Notes under the pieces: model-generated
What the model saw: the letters and a program-made list of their open reading frames with translations, nothing else
Databases searched by the model: none
Told to the model about the DNA's origin: nothing
Made by a program: the position numbers and the translations under genes
NCBI GenBank assembly: GCA_012728445.1
Contig: JAAYFA010000091.1
Location: forward strand, 1-5,677
Length of the DNA: 5,677 nucleotides
Source: Clostridiales bacterium
GTDB taxonomy: Bacteria > Bacillota > Clostridia > Oscillospirales > Acutalibacteraceae
Direction of reading: 5' to 3'
Part shown: positions 1-5,571 of the stretch, in pieces
How the letters are laid out: each line of letters begins with the position of its first letter
Numbering within the stretch: the first letter of the stretch is position 1

Positions 1-53
1 AAATTGTAAGGGATGGCGTCCCCGACATCCCGCATTTCCCCAACATCCTGCAT
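1..53 (-). CDS. possible 5' end of a leftward gene (partial, product unknown)
   Basis: On the minus strand an ATG at 53-51 opens a frame without stops to the window edge. It reads MQDVGEMRDVGDAIPYN and overlaps the 18-bp tandem repeats. A GTG two codons earlier (59-57) is an alternative start. An AGGA lies 10 nt before the ATG and 4 nt before the GTG, so neither spacing is ideal. A possible promoter pointing the same way lies upstream at 81-108. Against the call, only 17 codons are visible, the plus strand is also open here (codons from 3 to a stop at 138-140), and the repetitive composition makes both frames look open. I do not recognise a family. Confidence 0.3.
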   Translation of the reverse strand, partial: MQDVGEMRDVGDAIPYN

Positions 54-76
54 TTCCACGACATCCTGCGATGCCT
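23..76. repeat. 18-bp tandem repeat, three copies
   Basis: Three head-to-tail 18-bp units lie at 23-40, 41-58 and 59-76. Units 1 and 2 differ at 3 positions and units 2 and 3 at 5, with the core ACATCC(C/T)GC shared by all three. A period of 18 preserves reading frame. Read on the minus strand it gives a six-residue repeat of the form (Q/R)DVGEM, and the plus-strand frame is also open. The repeat may therefore be coding, part of the N-terminus of a leftward gene, or a small intergenic repeat. The window edge prevents a decision. Confidence 0.7.
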
Positions 77-80
77 TGCA

Positions 81-108
81 ATTAAAGTAACCTATAAAAA
101 CATCTCAA
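81..108 (-). promoter_or_regulatory. possible leftward sigma-A promoter
   Basis: On the minus strand TTGAGA (108-103, one mismatch to TTGACA) is followed after 16 bp by TTTAAT (86-81, one mismatch to TATAAT). It would start transcription near position 74 and drive the possible leftward gene at the window edge. The region is AT-rich, so a chance match is possible. No equally good promoter for the rightward symporter gene is visible in 77-147; TATAAA at 93-98 lacks a matching -35. Confidence 0.35.
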
Positions 109-159
109 TAAATAAATATGTAATCATGCCAAACCATTGAATAAGATAGGAGTGACAGG

Positions 160-1500
160 ATGAAAAACTCATCGCAAGCGATCAAAAAAGTGACAAGCCC
201 TTTCCGCTATGCCATCGGCATGTTTGGCACATCCATTCCCATCAATATGTTCAAAACCTACGCCGCCATTTTTTATGTGGATACCCTTGGCCTTAGCACA
301 AACCGCTATGCCTTGGTGCTGTTCATCTACACTTTTGTGGATGCCATCGACAACCCTGTTTACGGGTTTTTGTCCGATCGGACGCGCACCAAATGGGGGC
401 GTCGCCGCCCGTGGATGGTTATTGGAACACCGCTTTTGGTGCTTTCCTTTATCCTGTTTTTCACGCCGCCCGCATCGCTTGAAGGGCAACCCCTTTTTAT
501 CTATATGCTGCTGATGTATATCCTCACGGGGACGCTGGACTCTTTAATCAATGCCAACTACGGTGCCTTGTTCCCGGAGCTGTTTCCGAGTGAGGTCAAA
601 CGGGCCAAGAGCAACTCCATGCGCCAGGCTTTTCAGCTGGTCGCGATGATTATCAGCATTGCGTTAACCCCGATGGTGACCAAGCAAATTGGCTATTCCA
701 ACACGGCAATCATATACGGGGCGCTGGCACTCGTCGTTATTCTATATTGTTCCTTGGGCTGTCATGAAAACCCGCAGGCGGTTGAGATGGAAAAACCGCA
801 GCTGTGGAGCAGCCTAAAGGCGCTGTTTGTCAATTCTCACTTTTGGATTTTTGGGCTGGCCAACGCCTTTTACAGCGCAGCCCTTGTGCTGGGGATGCAG
901 GGGGTACCGTTCTTTGTAAAATATACCTTAAAGGTTGATGCGGGGAAGACGACGCTCATGCTCGGCAGTGTGTTGGTCGTCGCCATTATCAGTGTAGCGG
1001 TGTGGGTGGTCATTGTTAAAAAAATCACCTTAATGCCTACTTGGCGCACGGCGCTTTTAATCCTGACCTTGGGGCTTATTCCCATGTATTTCGTAACGGG
1101 CTTGGGCGGTGCTATTGCCGTGAGTTCCATGGTCGGTTTTGGTGTCGCGGGGGTCCTGGTTACCATGGACATGGTCGGTGCCAAAATTATGGATGAGGAC
1201 ACCAAAAAGTACGGCTTGCGGCGGGAGGGGATTTACTCCAGCGCCATGGGCTTTATGAACCGTTTGAACGGGCTTTTTACCAGCCTTGCTTTTGTATTGG
1301 TCAATAGGGTTTATGGGTTTGAGAGCGGGGATGTGCCGGGGCCCAACCCGGGTGGCGCCGCACGATTTTTGCTGATTATTTTCCCCTTCTTCTGCATGAT
1401 TTTAAGTTGTGTTTTCGCCTTCCTCTTGCATTTTAAGGACGATAAGGCTCAAGAGACAGGGGTCGAACAGGCTATAGAAGAACCGGTTGACGCACGCTAA
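160..1500 (+). CDS. MFS sugar:cation symporter, GPH (MelB-like) family
   Basis: This is an integral membrane transporter of the glycoside-pentoside-hexuronide:cation symporter family (MFS_2), which imports glycosides or sugars with H+, Na+ or Li+. It has 446 residues, normal for the family, and about 12 hydrophobic segments. The family signature lies between helices 2 and 3 at residues 61-84: D61, D64-N65-P66, G69, S72-D73-R74-T75, then GRRRP at 80-84. A second typical loop between helices 10 and 11 at 340-360 carries D345, E346, D347, G352 and R354-R355-E356-G357. The C-terminus is a short acidic cytoplasmic tail. The start is set by AGGAG at 148-152, 7 nt before the ATG. No glycosidase, sugar kinase or regulator lies beside it, so the substrate cannot be assigned. 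It appears monocistronic, with a strong terminator 29 bp after the stop. Confidence 0.9.
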   Translation: MKNSSQAIKKVTSPFRYAIGMFGTSIPINMFKTYAAIFYVDTLGLSTNRYALVLFIYTFVDAIDNPVYGFLSDRTRTKWGRRRPWMVIGTPLLVLSFILFFTPPASLEGQPLFIYMLLMYILTGTLDSLINANYGALFPELFPSEVKRAKSNSMRQAFQLVAMIISIALTPMVTKQIGYSNTAIIYGALALVVILYCSLGCHENPQAVEMEKPQLWSSLKALFVNSHFWIFGLANAFYSAALVLGMQGVPFFVKYTLKVDAGKTTLMLGSVLVVAIISVAVWVVIVKKITLMPTWRTALLILTLGLIPMYFVTGLGGAIAVSSMVGFGVAGVLVTMDMVGAKIMDEDTKKYGLRREGIYSSAMGFMNRLNGLFTSLAFVLVNRVYGFESGDVPGPNPGGAARFLLIIFPFFCMILSCVFAFLLHFKDDKAQETGVEQAIEEPVDAR

Positions 1501-1528
1501 AAAAACTTAACGAATTTGATAAAAAATA

Positions 1529-1575
1529 AAAAACGGAGCCTTGGCAGACAAAATCGCCAAAGCTCCGTTTTTATT
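1529..1575. terminator. bidirectional intrinsic terminator
   Basis: The stem pairs 1529-1545 with 1556-1572. It has 11 bp (five A-T pairs, then CGGAGC/GCTCCG), one C-A mismatch (1540/1561), then TTGGC/GCCAA, with a 10-nt loop. On the plus strand it runs into GTTTTTATT. On the minus strand it runs into GTTTTTTATTTTTTAT. It can therefore end both the symporter transcript and the convergent F420-ligase-like transcript, whose stop codon lies 14 bp away. Confidence 0.93.
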
Positions 1576-1586
1576 AAAATGATGGA

Positions 1587-2777
1587 CTACTTGGTGTAGT
1601 TGTCAAAATACCCTTGTATTAAAACAATCGGCGTGCCTTTGTCGCCGCTGCCGGAGGTGAGGTCGCTGAGCGAACCAATTAGGTCTGTCAGCTGCCGCGG
1701 CGTGGTGCCTTGCGATGCCATTTGCCCGACAAGGTCGCTTTCTTTGTTAGTGATATAATCGGATATAGCGGTCTTGAGTGCGTCACCGCTCAGGTCGGCA
1801 AAGTCGTTGTCTGCAAGGTACTTCAGTTTGACTTCATTTGGTTTTCCCTCAAGCCCCTTTGTGTAAGCGGGGGAAACAACGGGGTCTGCAAGTTCCCAAA
1901 TTTGGCCCACGGGGTCTTTGAAGGCGCCATCGCCGTACACCATGACTTCAATGTTTTTACCGGTAATCTTGTTTAGTTTCGCGGCTATCTCGTCAACAAC
2001 CTTTTGCGTGTCCCGCGGGAAGAGCTTTACTTTCGTTTCGGTCGCTTTGTTGCTGCCGAGCAGGCCGTAAGCTTCGTTGTAGCCACTGCCGTTGACCGAC
2101 GCATTTAAGATTTTATCCAGCCCAATGACTTTTTCGGCCCCGGCGGCTAAAAGCAGTCGTTGTGTGCGGGTTCTTGAATGTATATCGCAGTTAAGCACTT
2201 GCTTTGTTCGGCTTAGAATCGCTCTGCAGTCGTTGGCCAATATGATTTCAACATCGCAACCTTCGCCGACGATTAAATCTCTATAGTACTCGACATAATC
2301 CACGCCCGTAAAGGGGTGTTTGTTGATGCCGAAAAGTTCTCTGTACCTGTCTTCCGTGAGCACATCTGTCCAGGGGTTAATGCCTTTTTCATCCAGTGCG
2401 TCAAGGCTAACCAAGTGGTTGCCTACTTCGTCGGCGGGGTAGCTGAGCATCAAGACGATTTTTTGTGCACCCCTTGCGATGCCCTTTAAGCAAACAGCAA
2501 ATCTGTTCCGGCTCATGATCGGGAAAACAACGCCGATGGTGCCGGTATGGAACTTTGCTTTGACGTCGCTTGCAATTTGGTCAATGGTTGCGTAGTTGCC
2601 CTGTGCACGTGCGACAATCGCTTCGGTAATCGCCACGACATCTCTGTCGTGAAACGCAAAACCCTCGCTTTTAGATGCGCTTAAAACGCTGTCAACCACA
2701 AATTCGGCAATGTCGTTGCCCTCTCTGATTATGGGCGCGCGAATGCCTCTTGACACTGTACCGACAAGTCTCTCCAT
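1587..2777 (-). CDS. CofE-like coenzyme F420-0:L-glutamate ligase family protein
   Basis: The protein resembles the F420_ligase family (PF01996). The archaeal and actinobacterial founders, CofE and the FbiB N-terminal domain, add glutamate to the coenzyme F420 tail using GTP. This is a long version, 396 residues against roughly 250 for CofE. Visible landmarks are a Pro-Ile-Ile-Arg-Glu-Gly turn (15-20), DVVAITEAIVARAQG (46-60, like the CofE strand-turn segment before its Glu-Gly), TRTQRLLLAAGAEKVIGLDK (203-222), LLGSNKA (239-245) and YGDGAFKDP (281-289). No signal peptide or membrane segment is seen, so it is probably cytosolic. I place the start at the ATG at 2777-2775, with AAGAG 8 nt upstream. 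The GTG three codons earlier (2786) abuts that site and has no spacing. It is flanked by a divergent promoter region and a convergent terminator, hence probably monocistronic. No other F420 gene is visible, and many Clostridia are not known to make F420, so the true substrate is uncertain. Confidence 0.82.
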   Translation of the reverse strand: MERLVGTVSRGIRAPIIREGNDIAEFVVDSVLSASKSEGFAFHDRDVVAITEAIVARAQGNYATIDQIASDVKAKFHTGTIGVVFPIMSRNRFAVCLKGIARGAQKIVLMLSYPADEVGNHLVSLDALDEKGINPWTDVLTEDRYRELFGINKHPFTGVDYVEYYRDLIVGEGCDVEIILANDCRAILSRTKQVLNCDIHSRTRTQRLLLAAGAEKVIGLDKILNASVNGSGYNEAYGLLGSNKATETKVKLFPRDTQKVVDEIAAKLNKITGKNIEVMVYGDGAFKDPVGQIWELADPVVSPAYTKGLEGKPNEVKLKYLADNDFADLSGDALKTAISDYITNKESDLVGQMASQGTTPRQLTDLIGSLSDLTSGSGDKGTPIVLIQGYFDNYTK

Positions 2778-2815
2778 TTCATCCACTCTTTCGTTAAATT
2801 ATTCTGCCGAAAAGA

Positions 2816-2824
2816 AGTATATCA
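2816..2824 (-). promoter_or_regulatory. extended -10 promoter for the F420-ligase-like gene
   Basis: On the minus strand TGATATACT (2824-2816) is a TGn extended -10 with the hexamer TATACT. At the -35 distance there is only a weak TTTATT (2844-2839), as is common with extended -10 promoters. Transcription would begin near 2809, giving a leader of about 30 nt that contains the AAGAG ribosome binding site. Nothing better is visible in this intergenic stretch. Confidence 0.5.
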
Positions 2825-2950
2825 CGTAGGGCGGAATAAATAAAGTATTTTATCTTTCATTTTTTTATCCCGTCCGGCACGGCACGTTTTTAGATGTATA
2901 CGCATAACCAAAGATGTAATTACCAAATTTTTAAAAAGTTTTAAAAGTAT

Positions 2951-2969
2951 GGAGCCGGCCGACTGCTCC
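2951..2969. promoter_or_regulatory. GC-rich dyad just upstream of the DUF3842 promoter
   Basis: GGAGC (2951-2955) and GCTCC (2965-2969) form an inverted repeat around a 9-bp centre containing CGGCCG. It ends 2 bp before the -35 hexamer, in otherwise A/T-rich DNA, and no T-tract follows, so it is not a terminator. It could be an operator for a regulator acting on the DUF3842 promoter. A dyad of this size can also occur by chance. Confidence 0.3.
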
Positions 2970-2971
2970 TA

Positions 2972-3000
2972 TTGCGGCACACGTGGTCTTGTGCTAAAAT
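2972..3000 (+). promoter_or_regulatory. extended -10 promoter for the DUF3842 gene
   Basis: TTGCGG (2972-2977), a 17-bp spacer and TAAAAT (2995-3000), with TGC directly before the -10 making an extended -10. The predicted start is near 3007, leaving a leader of about 25 nt. This also argues against a longer protein starting at the TTG at 2972, because that codon would lie inside the promoter. Confidence 0.65.
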
Positions 3001-3031
3001 AACCGTATTGCAAAAGACAGGGGAATGTAGA

Positions 3032-3445
3032 ATGAATGTTTTAATCATAGACGGGCAAGGCGGTAAAATCGGTAAGCTATTGATTGAGGGCATCAAGGTC
3101 GCCGGCATTGCGGCAGAGATAACGGCCGTGGGGACCAACAGCATCGCCACATCCACTATGCTCAAAGCCGGTGCTGACAACGCAGCGACGGGCGAAAATG
3201 CGGTTGCGGTGAATTGCCGGCGGGCAGATGTGATAATAGGTCCGGTGGGGATTGTCATTGCAGACTCCCTTTACGGGGAAGTTTCGCCAGCGATGGCCAT
3301 TGCCGTTGGCCAAAGCAGTGCACAAAAAATGCTCTTGCCGGTCAACCAGTGCAGCAGTTATGTTGCGGGTGTGCCGGATTTAACTTTCGGGAGCCTTGTG
3401 AGCGACATCATCGCACAGTTGAAAAAATGGATTGAAACACAGTAG
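3032..3445 (+). CDS. DUF3842 family protein
   Basis: A 137-residue protein that I recognise as DUF3842, a small family of unknown function in Clostridia. It opens with MNVLIIDGQGGKIGKLLIEG, a beta strand followed by a glycine-rich turn (G8, G10, G11, G14) and a helix, which resembles the first unit of a Rossmann-type nucleotide-binding fold. Further glycine-containing segments are GTNSIAT (34-40), KAGADNAATGENA (45-57), IIGPVGIV (68-75) and LPVNQC (102-107). No signal peptide or membrane helix is present, so it is cytosolic. The ATG at 3032 is chosen because AGGGGA (3019-3024) sits 7 nt upstream and the promoter ends at 3000. The stop is 13 bp before the next promoter and no terminator separates it from the ECF S-component gene, so read-through transcripts would enter that gene's leader. 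A role linked to the transported substrate is possible but not shown. Confidence 0.85.
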   Translation: MNVLIIDGQGGKIGKLLIEGIKVAGIAAEITAVGTNSIATSTMLKAGADNAATGENAVAVNCRRADVIIGPVGIVIADSLYGEVSPAMAIAVGQSSAQKMLLPVNQCSSYVAGVPDLTFGSLVSDIIAQLKKWIETQ

Positions 3446-3458
3446 TCACAAATTTTTA

Positions 3459-3488
3459 TTGACAAAGATATTCACTCTATCTTATAAT
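3459..3488 (+). promoter_or_regulatory. consensus sigma-A promoter of the ECF S-component gene
   Basis: Perfect TTGACA (3459-3464), an 18-bp spacer and perfect TATAAT (3483-3488). Transcription should begin near 3495, about 130 nt before the start codon. Such a strong promoter fits a gene whose output is set by attenuation in its leader and not at initiation. Confidence 0.88.
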
Positions 3489-3494
3489 CACTAC

Positions 3495-3625
3495 AGTCGT
3501 CGGCATAAGCCGGTGGAAAGCAGCTGAAGCTGCTGTGCGTATACATCGTTTCGGATTTAACTTTACCATGAAGGTATCGGTTTTCAGCAGAAGACCGGTG
3601 CCTATTTTTTTTAGGAGTGATGTAG
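3495..3625 (+). promoter_or_regulatory. structured attenuator leader, candidate riboswitch of unassigned class
   Basis: The untranslated leader is about 130 nt. Local hairpins are CGGC/AUAA/GCCG (3501-3512), a perfect AGCAGC/UGAA/GCUGCU (3519-3534) and UACC/AUGAA/GGUA (3564-3576). It ends in an intrinsic terminator (3572-3612). A competing long-range pairing joins GGCA (3502-3505) and CCGGU (3510-3514), around a UAAG bulge, with ACCGG and UGCC (3594-3602), the 3' arm of the terminator. GGUGGA (3512-3517) can pair with UUUACC (3562-3567), closing a domain around the central hairpin. The terminator loop CAGCAG (3585-3590) complements CUGCUG (3530-3535). These exclusive folds are typical of riboswitch control. 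I see none of the conserved cores of TPP, FMN, cobalamin, THF, preQ1, SAM, lysine, purine or ZTP switches, nor a T-box. Confidence 0.72.
3572..3612 (+). terminator. leader intrinsic terminator (attenuator)
   Basis: A 13-bp stem without mismatches, including three G-U pairs, joins 3572-3584 to 3591-3603 with the hexaloop CAGCAG. After one A comes an uninterrupted run of eight T (3605-3612). The run ends directly at the AGGAG ribosome binding site (3613-3617) of the following gene, so this hairpin decides whether the S-component mRNA is completed. Confidence 0.88.
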
Positions 3626-4162
3626 TTGAATAATAAGATTGTCAAGCTCTCGCTTTCCGGCATGTTTCTCGCGCTTTGTATGGTTCTTCCACTGTTAACC
3701 GGGCAAATCCCGCAAATCGGGATGGCACTCGGACCCATGCATATACCCGTTTTACTGTGCGGTTTTATTTGCGGCTGGCCATACGGTTTAGGGGTTGGGT
3801 TTATTGCGCCGCTTTTACGCTTCGCCTTATTCGGGATGCCGCCTGTTTTTCCGATGGGTCTGTCCATGGCGTTTGAACTCGCGGTGTACGGACTACTTGC
3901 CGGCTTGTTGTACAGCAGATTGCCCAAGAAAATTCCTTATATTTATGTAACACTGATAGCCGCTATGCTCTGCGGGCGCCTGGTGTGGGGCGTAGCAAGT
4001 TATTTATTTTTCAGCCTCGCCGGCAAACAGTTTTCATTTGCCATGTTCCTGGGCGGTGCATTCACGGCAGCCGTTCCCGGTATCATCTTGCACATTATCC
4101 TTATCCCGCTTATTGTGATTGCATGGCGGGCAATACAGCCCAAAGCATTGGGCGATTTGTAG
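3626..4162 (+). CDS. ECF transporter S component (substrate unknown)
   Basis: A 178-residue, very hydrophobic protein with about six membrane helices (roughly 8-25, 37-52, 54-70, 77-97, 105-129 and 139-167). This is the size and layout of the substrate-binding S component of energy-coupling-factor importers (ECF_trnsprt type). Helix 1 carries a small-x-x-x-small pattern (G12, A16), like the motif S components use to dock on EcfT. Distinctive segments are GPMHIPVLLCG (36-46), GWPYGLGVGFIAPLLR (50-65) and FGMPPVFP (69-76). The start is TTG at 3626, set by AGGAG 8 nt upstream. An ATG-TAG start-stop pair at 3620-3625 is only 2 nt from that site. No ATPase or EcfT genes are present, so it should be a group II system using a shared energising module encoded elsewhere. 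Expression is probably controlled by its structured leader. I cannot assign the vitamin or metabolite. Confidence 0.87.
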   Translation: MNNKIVKLSLSGMFLALCMVLPLLTGQIPQIGMALGPMHIPVLLCGFICGWPYGLGVGFIAPLLRFALFGMPPVFPMGLSMAFELAVYGLLAGLLYSRLPKKIPYIYVTLIAAMLCGRLVWGVASYLFFSLAGKQFSFAMFLGGAFTAAVPGIILHIILIPLIVIAWRAIQPKALGDL

Positions 4163-4184
4163 TTTTTAAATTTCTGCAAAACAC

Positions 4185-4215
4185 AAGTCCGCAAGGCAAC
4201 AAGCCTTGCGGACTT
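4185..4215. terminator. convergent hairpin terminator
   Basis: A perfect 13-bp stem (AAGTCCGCAAGGC with its complement) around an AACAA loop lies between the convergent S-component and metallophosphoesterase genes. On the minus strand the stem is followed by a modest GTGTTTTG tract. On the plus strand only AAATC follows, so it may act better for the leftward gene, or as a 3'-end stabiliser for the rightward mRNA. A weaker 7-bp hairpin lies between it and the metallophosphoesterase stop, pairing 4229-4235 with 4246-4252. Confidence 0.75.
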
Positions 4216-4259
4216 AAATCATTACTTGCTTAAACTTGAGCGCTTGTTTAGGGGATGTG

Positions 4260-5426
4260 TTATGTGCGGGTGAAAATGTTTTCTATAAAGTAAACGAGTT
4301 TTTGGAAGGGATAAATGATGCGCCAAGCCGTGTCCATAAAGATATAGCCGAAGTTCAGTATGGAGTCTTTAACGAAGTAATCTGTGTAGTGTATCAAATA
4401 ATTGTCGTAGTCGGTCAAGTCGTTTTCATCAAGGGTAATCACTCTCACACCGCGGTTATCGTCCCCATACGGCGCGATGCCGGCAGTCGGTGTGCAGACA
4501 ATGTCAACGCCCCTGACGGTGACCTGGTAGCTGTTCGCGTGGTCGTGCCCGACAAACAGAGCGACAACATCGTTCTGCATTTTGATAGCGTCAAACTGGC
4601 CGCCGTTGATGTCGGGCGGGTAGGCGCCTTCCGTTAAAACACCGCTGCGGGTCATTTCCGGATTGAGAATAAAATACTTGCTATATCTGGCGATGGCACC
4701 CGGTGTGCCAAAAGGCACTTCAAGAAAGGCCTCGTAAACTTCCGGTATAACAATATGTTGGAACATCATTGCAGGGACTGGCGTGCCGCCGTTTGCTGCT
4801 TTAAGGTCGTTGCTTGTGTCAACATACCAATCGAGCTGGTCTTGCTGCACATGCGCATAGCCGCCGTTGACTTCGTCGTAAGTGCCGGAGTCAATCATCC
4901 AGAGGTTATAGGCCATCTTCTGCGGGTTTGTGCTTGAATAGATGGGCACATTATAGTTGCCCACACCGGAGAGCTCGGGTCCTTCGTCATGCCCGATAAA
5001 ACAGTTGTATTTCATGTACATAGCCATCTGTGCTTCTTTTGGTGTGTTGCCTTCGTCGTCGTGATTGCCGAATACCGCCGCCACGGGAATGCCTGCAGAT
5101 TCAAAAATACGCATAAAACCGTCAATCGAATACGCTGTAAGTTTATCGGTTTGAGATTTACCGCCGAAGATGTTGTCGCCTGTGAGGACGACTAAATCGG
5201 GGTTGACATCTTTCAATGCCTTTTTCAAAAATCTTGCCGCCGCTGGCATCAGGCCGGGGCCGTCTTGAATGTCGCTGATTTGCATAATAGTGAACTTTTT
5301 GTCACGACCAAAACTCAGGTGCGCCGCCTCTGCCGGTGTGTGGGGTGTAACGGCGAGCGAAACGGGTGCGAGAACAAACACGAGGAGCAGAATGAGTGCA
5401 AGTGATTTTTTCCAAATATTTTTCAT
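4260..5426 (-). CDS. secreted calcineurin-like metallophosphoesterase (Dcr2/purple-acid-phosphatase-like)
   Basis: A 388-residue extracytoplasmic phosphoesterase. The N-terminus is a Sec signal peptide: Lys-rich (K2, K6, K7), a hydrophobic core at 9-24 and likely cleavage after SLA at residue 25. There is no lipobox Cys. The metallophosphoesterase motifs appear in order: SDIQ (51-54), GDN (83-85), GNHD (120-123), QH (223-224) and GHDH (293-296). Metal-ligand candidates are D52, D84, N121, H224, H294 and H296. The usual Asp-x-His of motif I is Asp-x-Gln here (Q54), an alteration I associate with the Dcr2-like subgroup. The C-terminal 30 residues are aromatic and amphipathic and might contact the membrane. 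Start: ATG at 5426 with AAGGA 7 nt upstream. It has its own promoter and is convergent with the S-component gene. Natural substrates, such as phosphate esters or nucleotides, are not determinable. Confidence 0.87.
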   Translation of the reverse strand: MKNIWKKSLALILLLVFVLAPVSLAVTPHTPAEAAHLSFGRDKKFTIMQISDIQDGPGLMPAAARFLKKALKDVNPDLVVLTGDNIFGGKSQTDKLTAYSIDGFMRIFESAGIPVAAVFGNHDDEGNTPKEAQMAMYMKYNCFIGHDEGPELSGVGNYNVPIYSSTNPQKMAYNLWMIDSGTYDEVNGGYAHVQQDQLDWYVDTSNDLKAANGGTPVPAMMFQHIVIPEVYEAFLEVPFGTPGAIARYSKYFILNPEMTRSGVLTEGAYPPDINGGQFDAIKMQNDVVALFVGHDHANSYQVTVRGVDIVCTPTAGIAPYGDDNRGVRVITLDENDLTDYDNYLIHYTDYFVKDSILNFGYIFMDTAWRIIYPFQKLVYFIENIFTRT

Positions 5427-5472
5427 AAACCTGTCCTTCTTTCCAAAGTAAATTTTGTCTTTTACAAAATGA

Positions 5473-5502
5473 ATTTTACCACAATATAAAGCGCCGTGTC
5501 AA
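5473..5502 (-). promoter_or_regulatory. sigma-A promoter of the metallophosphoesterase gene
   Basis: On the minus strand there is a perfect TTGACA (5502-5497), an 18-bp spacer and TAAAAT (5478-5473), with TGG just before the -10 giving an extended -10. Transcription should start near 5466, about 40 nt before the ATG. No inverted repeat resembling an operator overlaps it. Confidence 0.78.
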
Positions 5503-5571
5503 ACATCGGGTTACTGAGAATCTTTGGCTTATTTTACTTATTTATTTACTTTAATTGCCTGTAAAAAGATA

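Noticed and set aside
23..76. CRISPR array
   Set aside because: The units are directly adjacent with no spacers, are only 18 bp long and diverge from each other.
870..1205. 111-codon open frame antisense to the symporter
   Set aside because: Low-complexity Thr/Pro/Met-rich translation typical of an antisense shadow of a hydrophobic membrane protein. The symporter frame is clearly the real gene.
2868..2895. GC-rich inverted repeat (CCGT-CCGGC-ACGG) followed by TTTTT as a terminator
   Set aside because: The stem is only 4 bp, the T-tract is offset, and it sits between divergent genes where no transcript is expected to end.
2972..3031. Longer DUF3842 start at the TTG at 2972
   Set aside because: The added 20 residues would be encoded across the predicted promoter. 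The ATG at 3032 has an AGGGGA site at 7 nt and starts exactly at the conserved-looking beta strand.
2893..3547. 12-bp inverted match GATGTATACGCA at 2893-2904 and, on the other strand, at 3536-3547
   Set aside because: About one 12-bp match is expected by chance in a window this size, and part of it is the palindrome GTATAC. Its presence in two intergenic leaders is noted but not evidence of function.
3495..3625. Assignment of the leader to a THF, cobalamin, TPP, FMN, preQ1 or T-box class
   Set aside because: None of the diagnostic cores I know is present (for example CCACTG for cobalamin, CTGAGA for TPP, or the T-box GGTGG-ACCGCG segment). The class is left open.
3568..3633. Short open frame of 21 codons inside the leader (ATG at 3568), a possible leader peptide
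   Set aside because: There is no ribosome binding site upstream, it runs through the terminator stem and T-tract, and it has no run of one regulatory codon. Secondary structure explains the sequence better.
4236..4637. 133-codon open frame on the plus strand
   Set aside because: It lies entirely antisense to the metallophosphoesterase, which has all catalytic motifs, a signal peptide, a ribosome binding site and a promoter. The plus-strand frame has no convincing ribosome binding site or domain.
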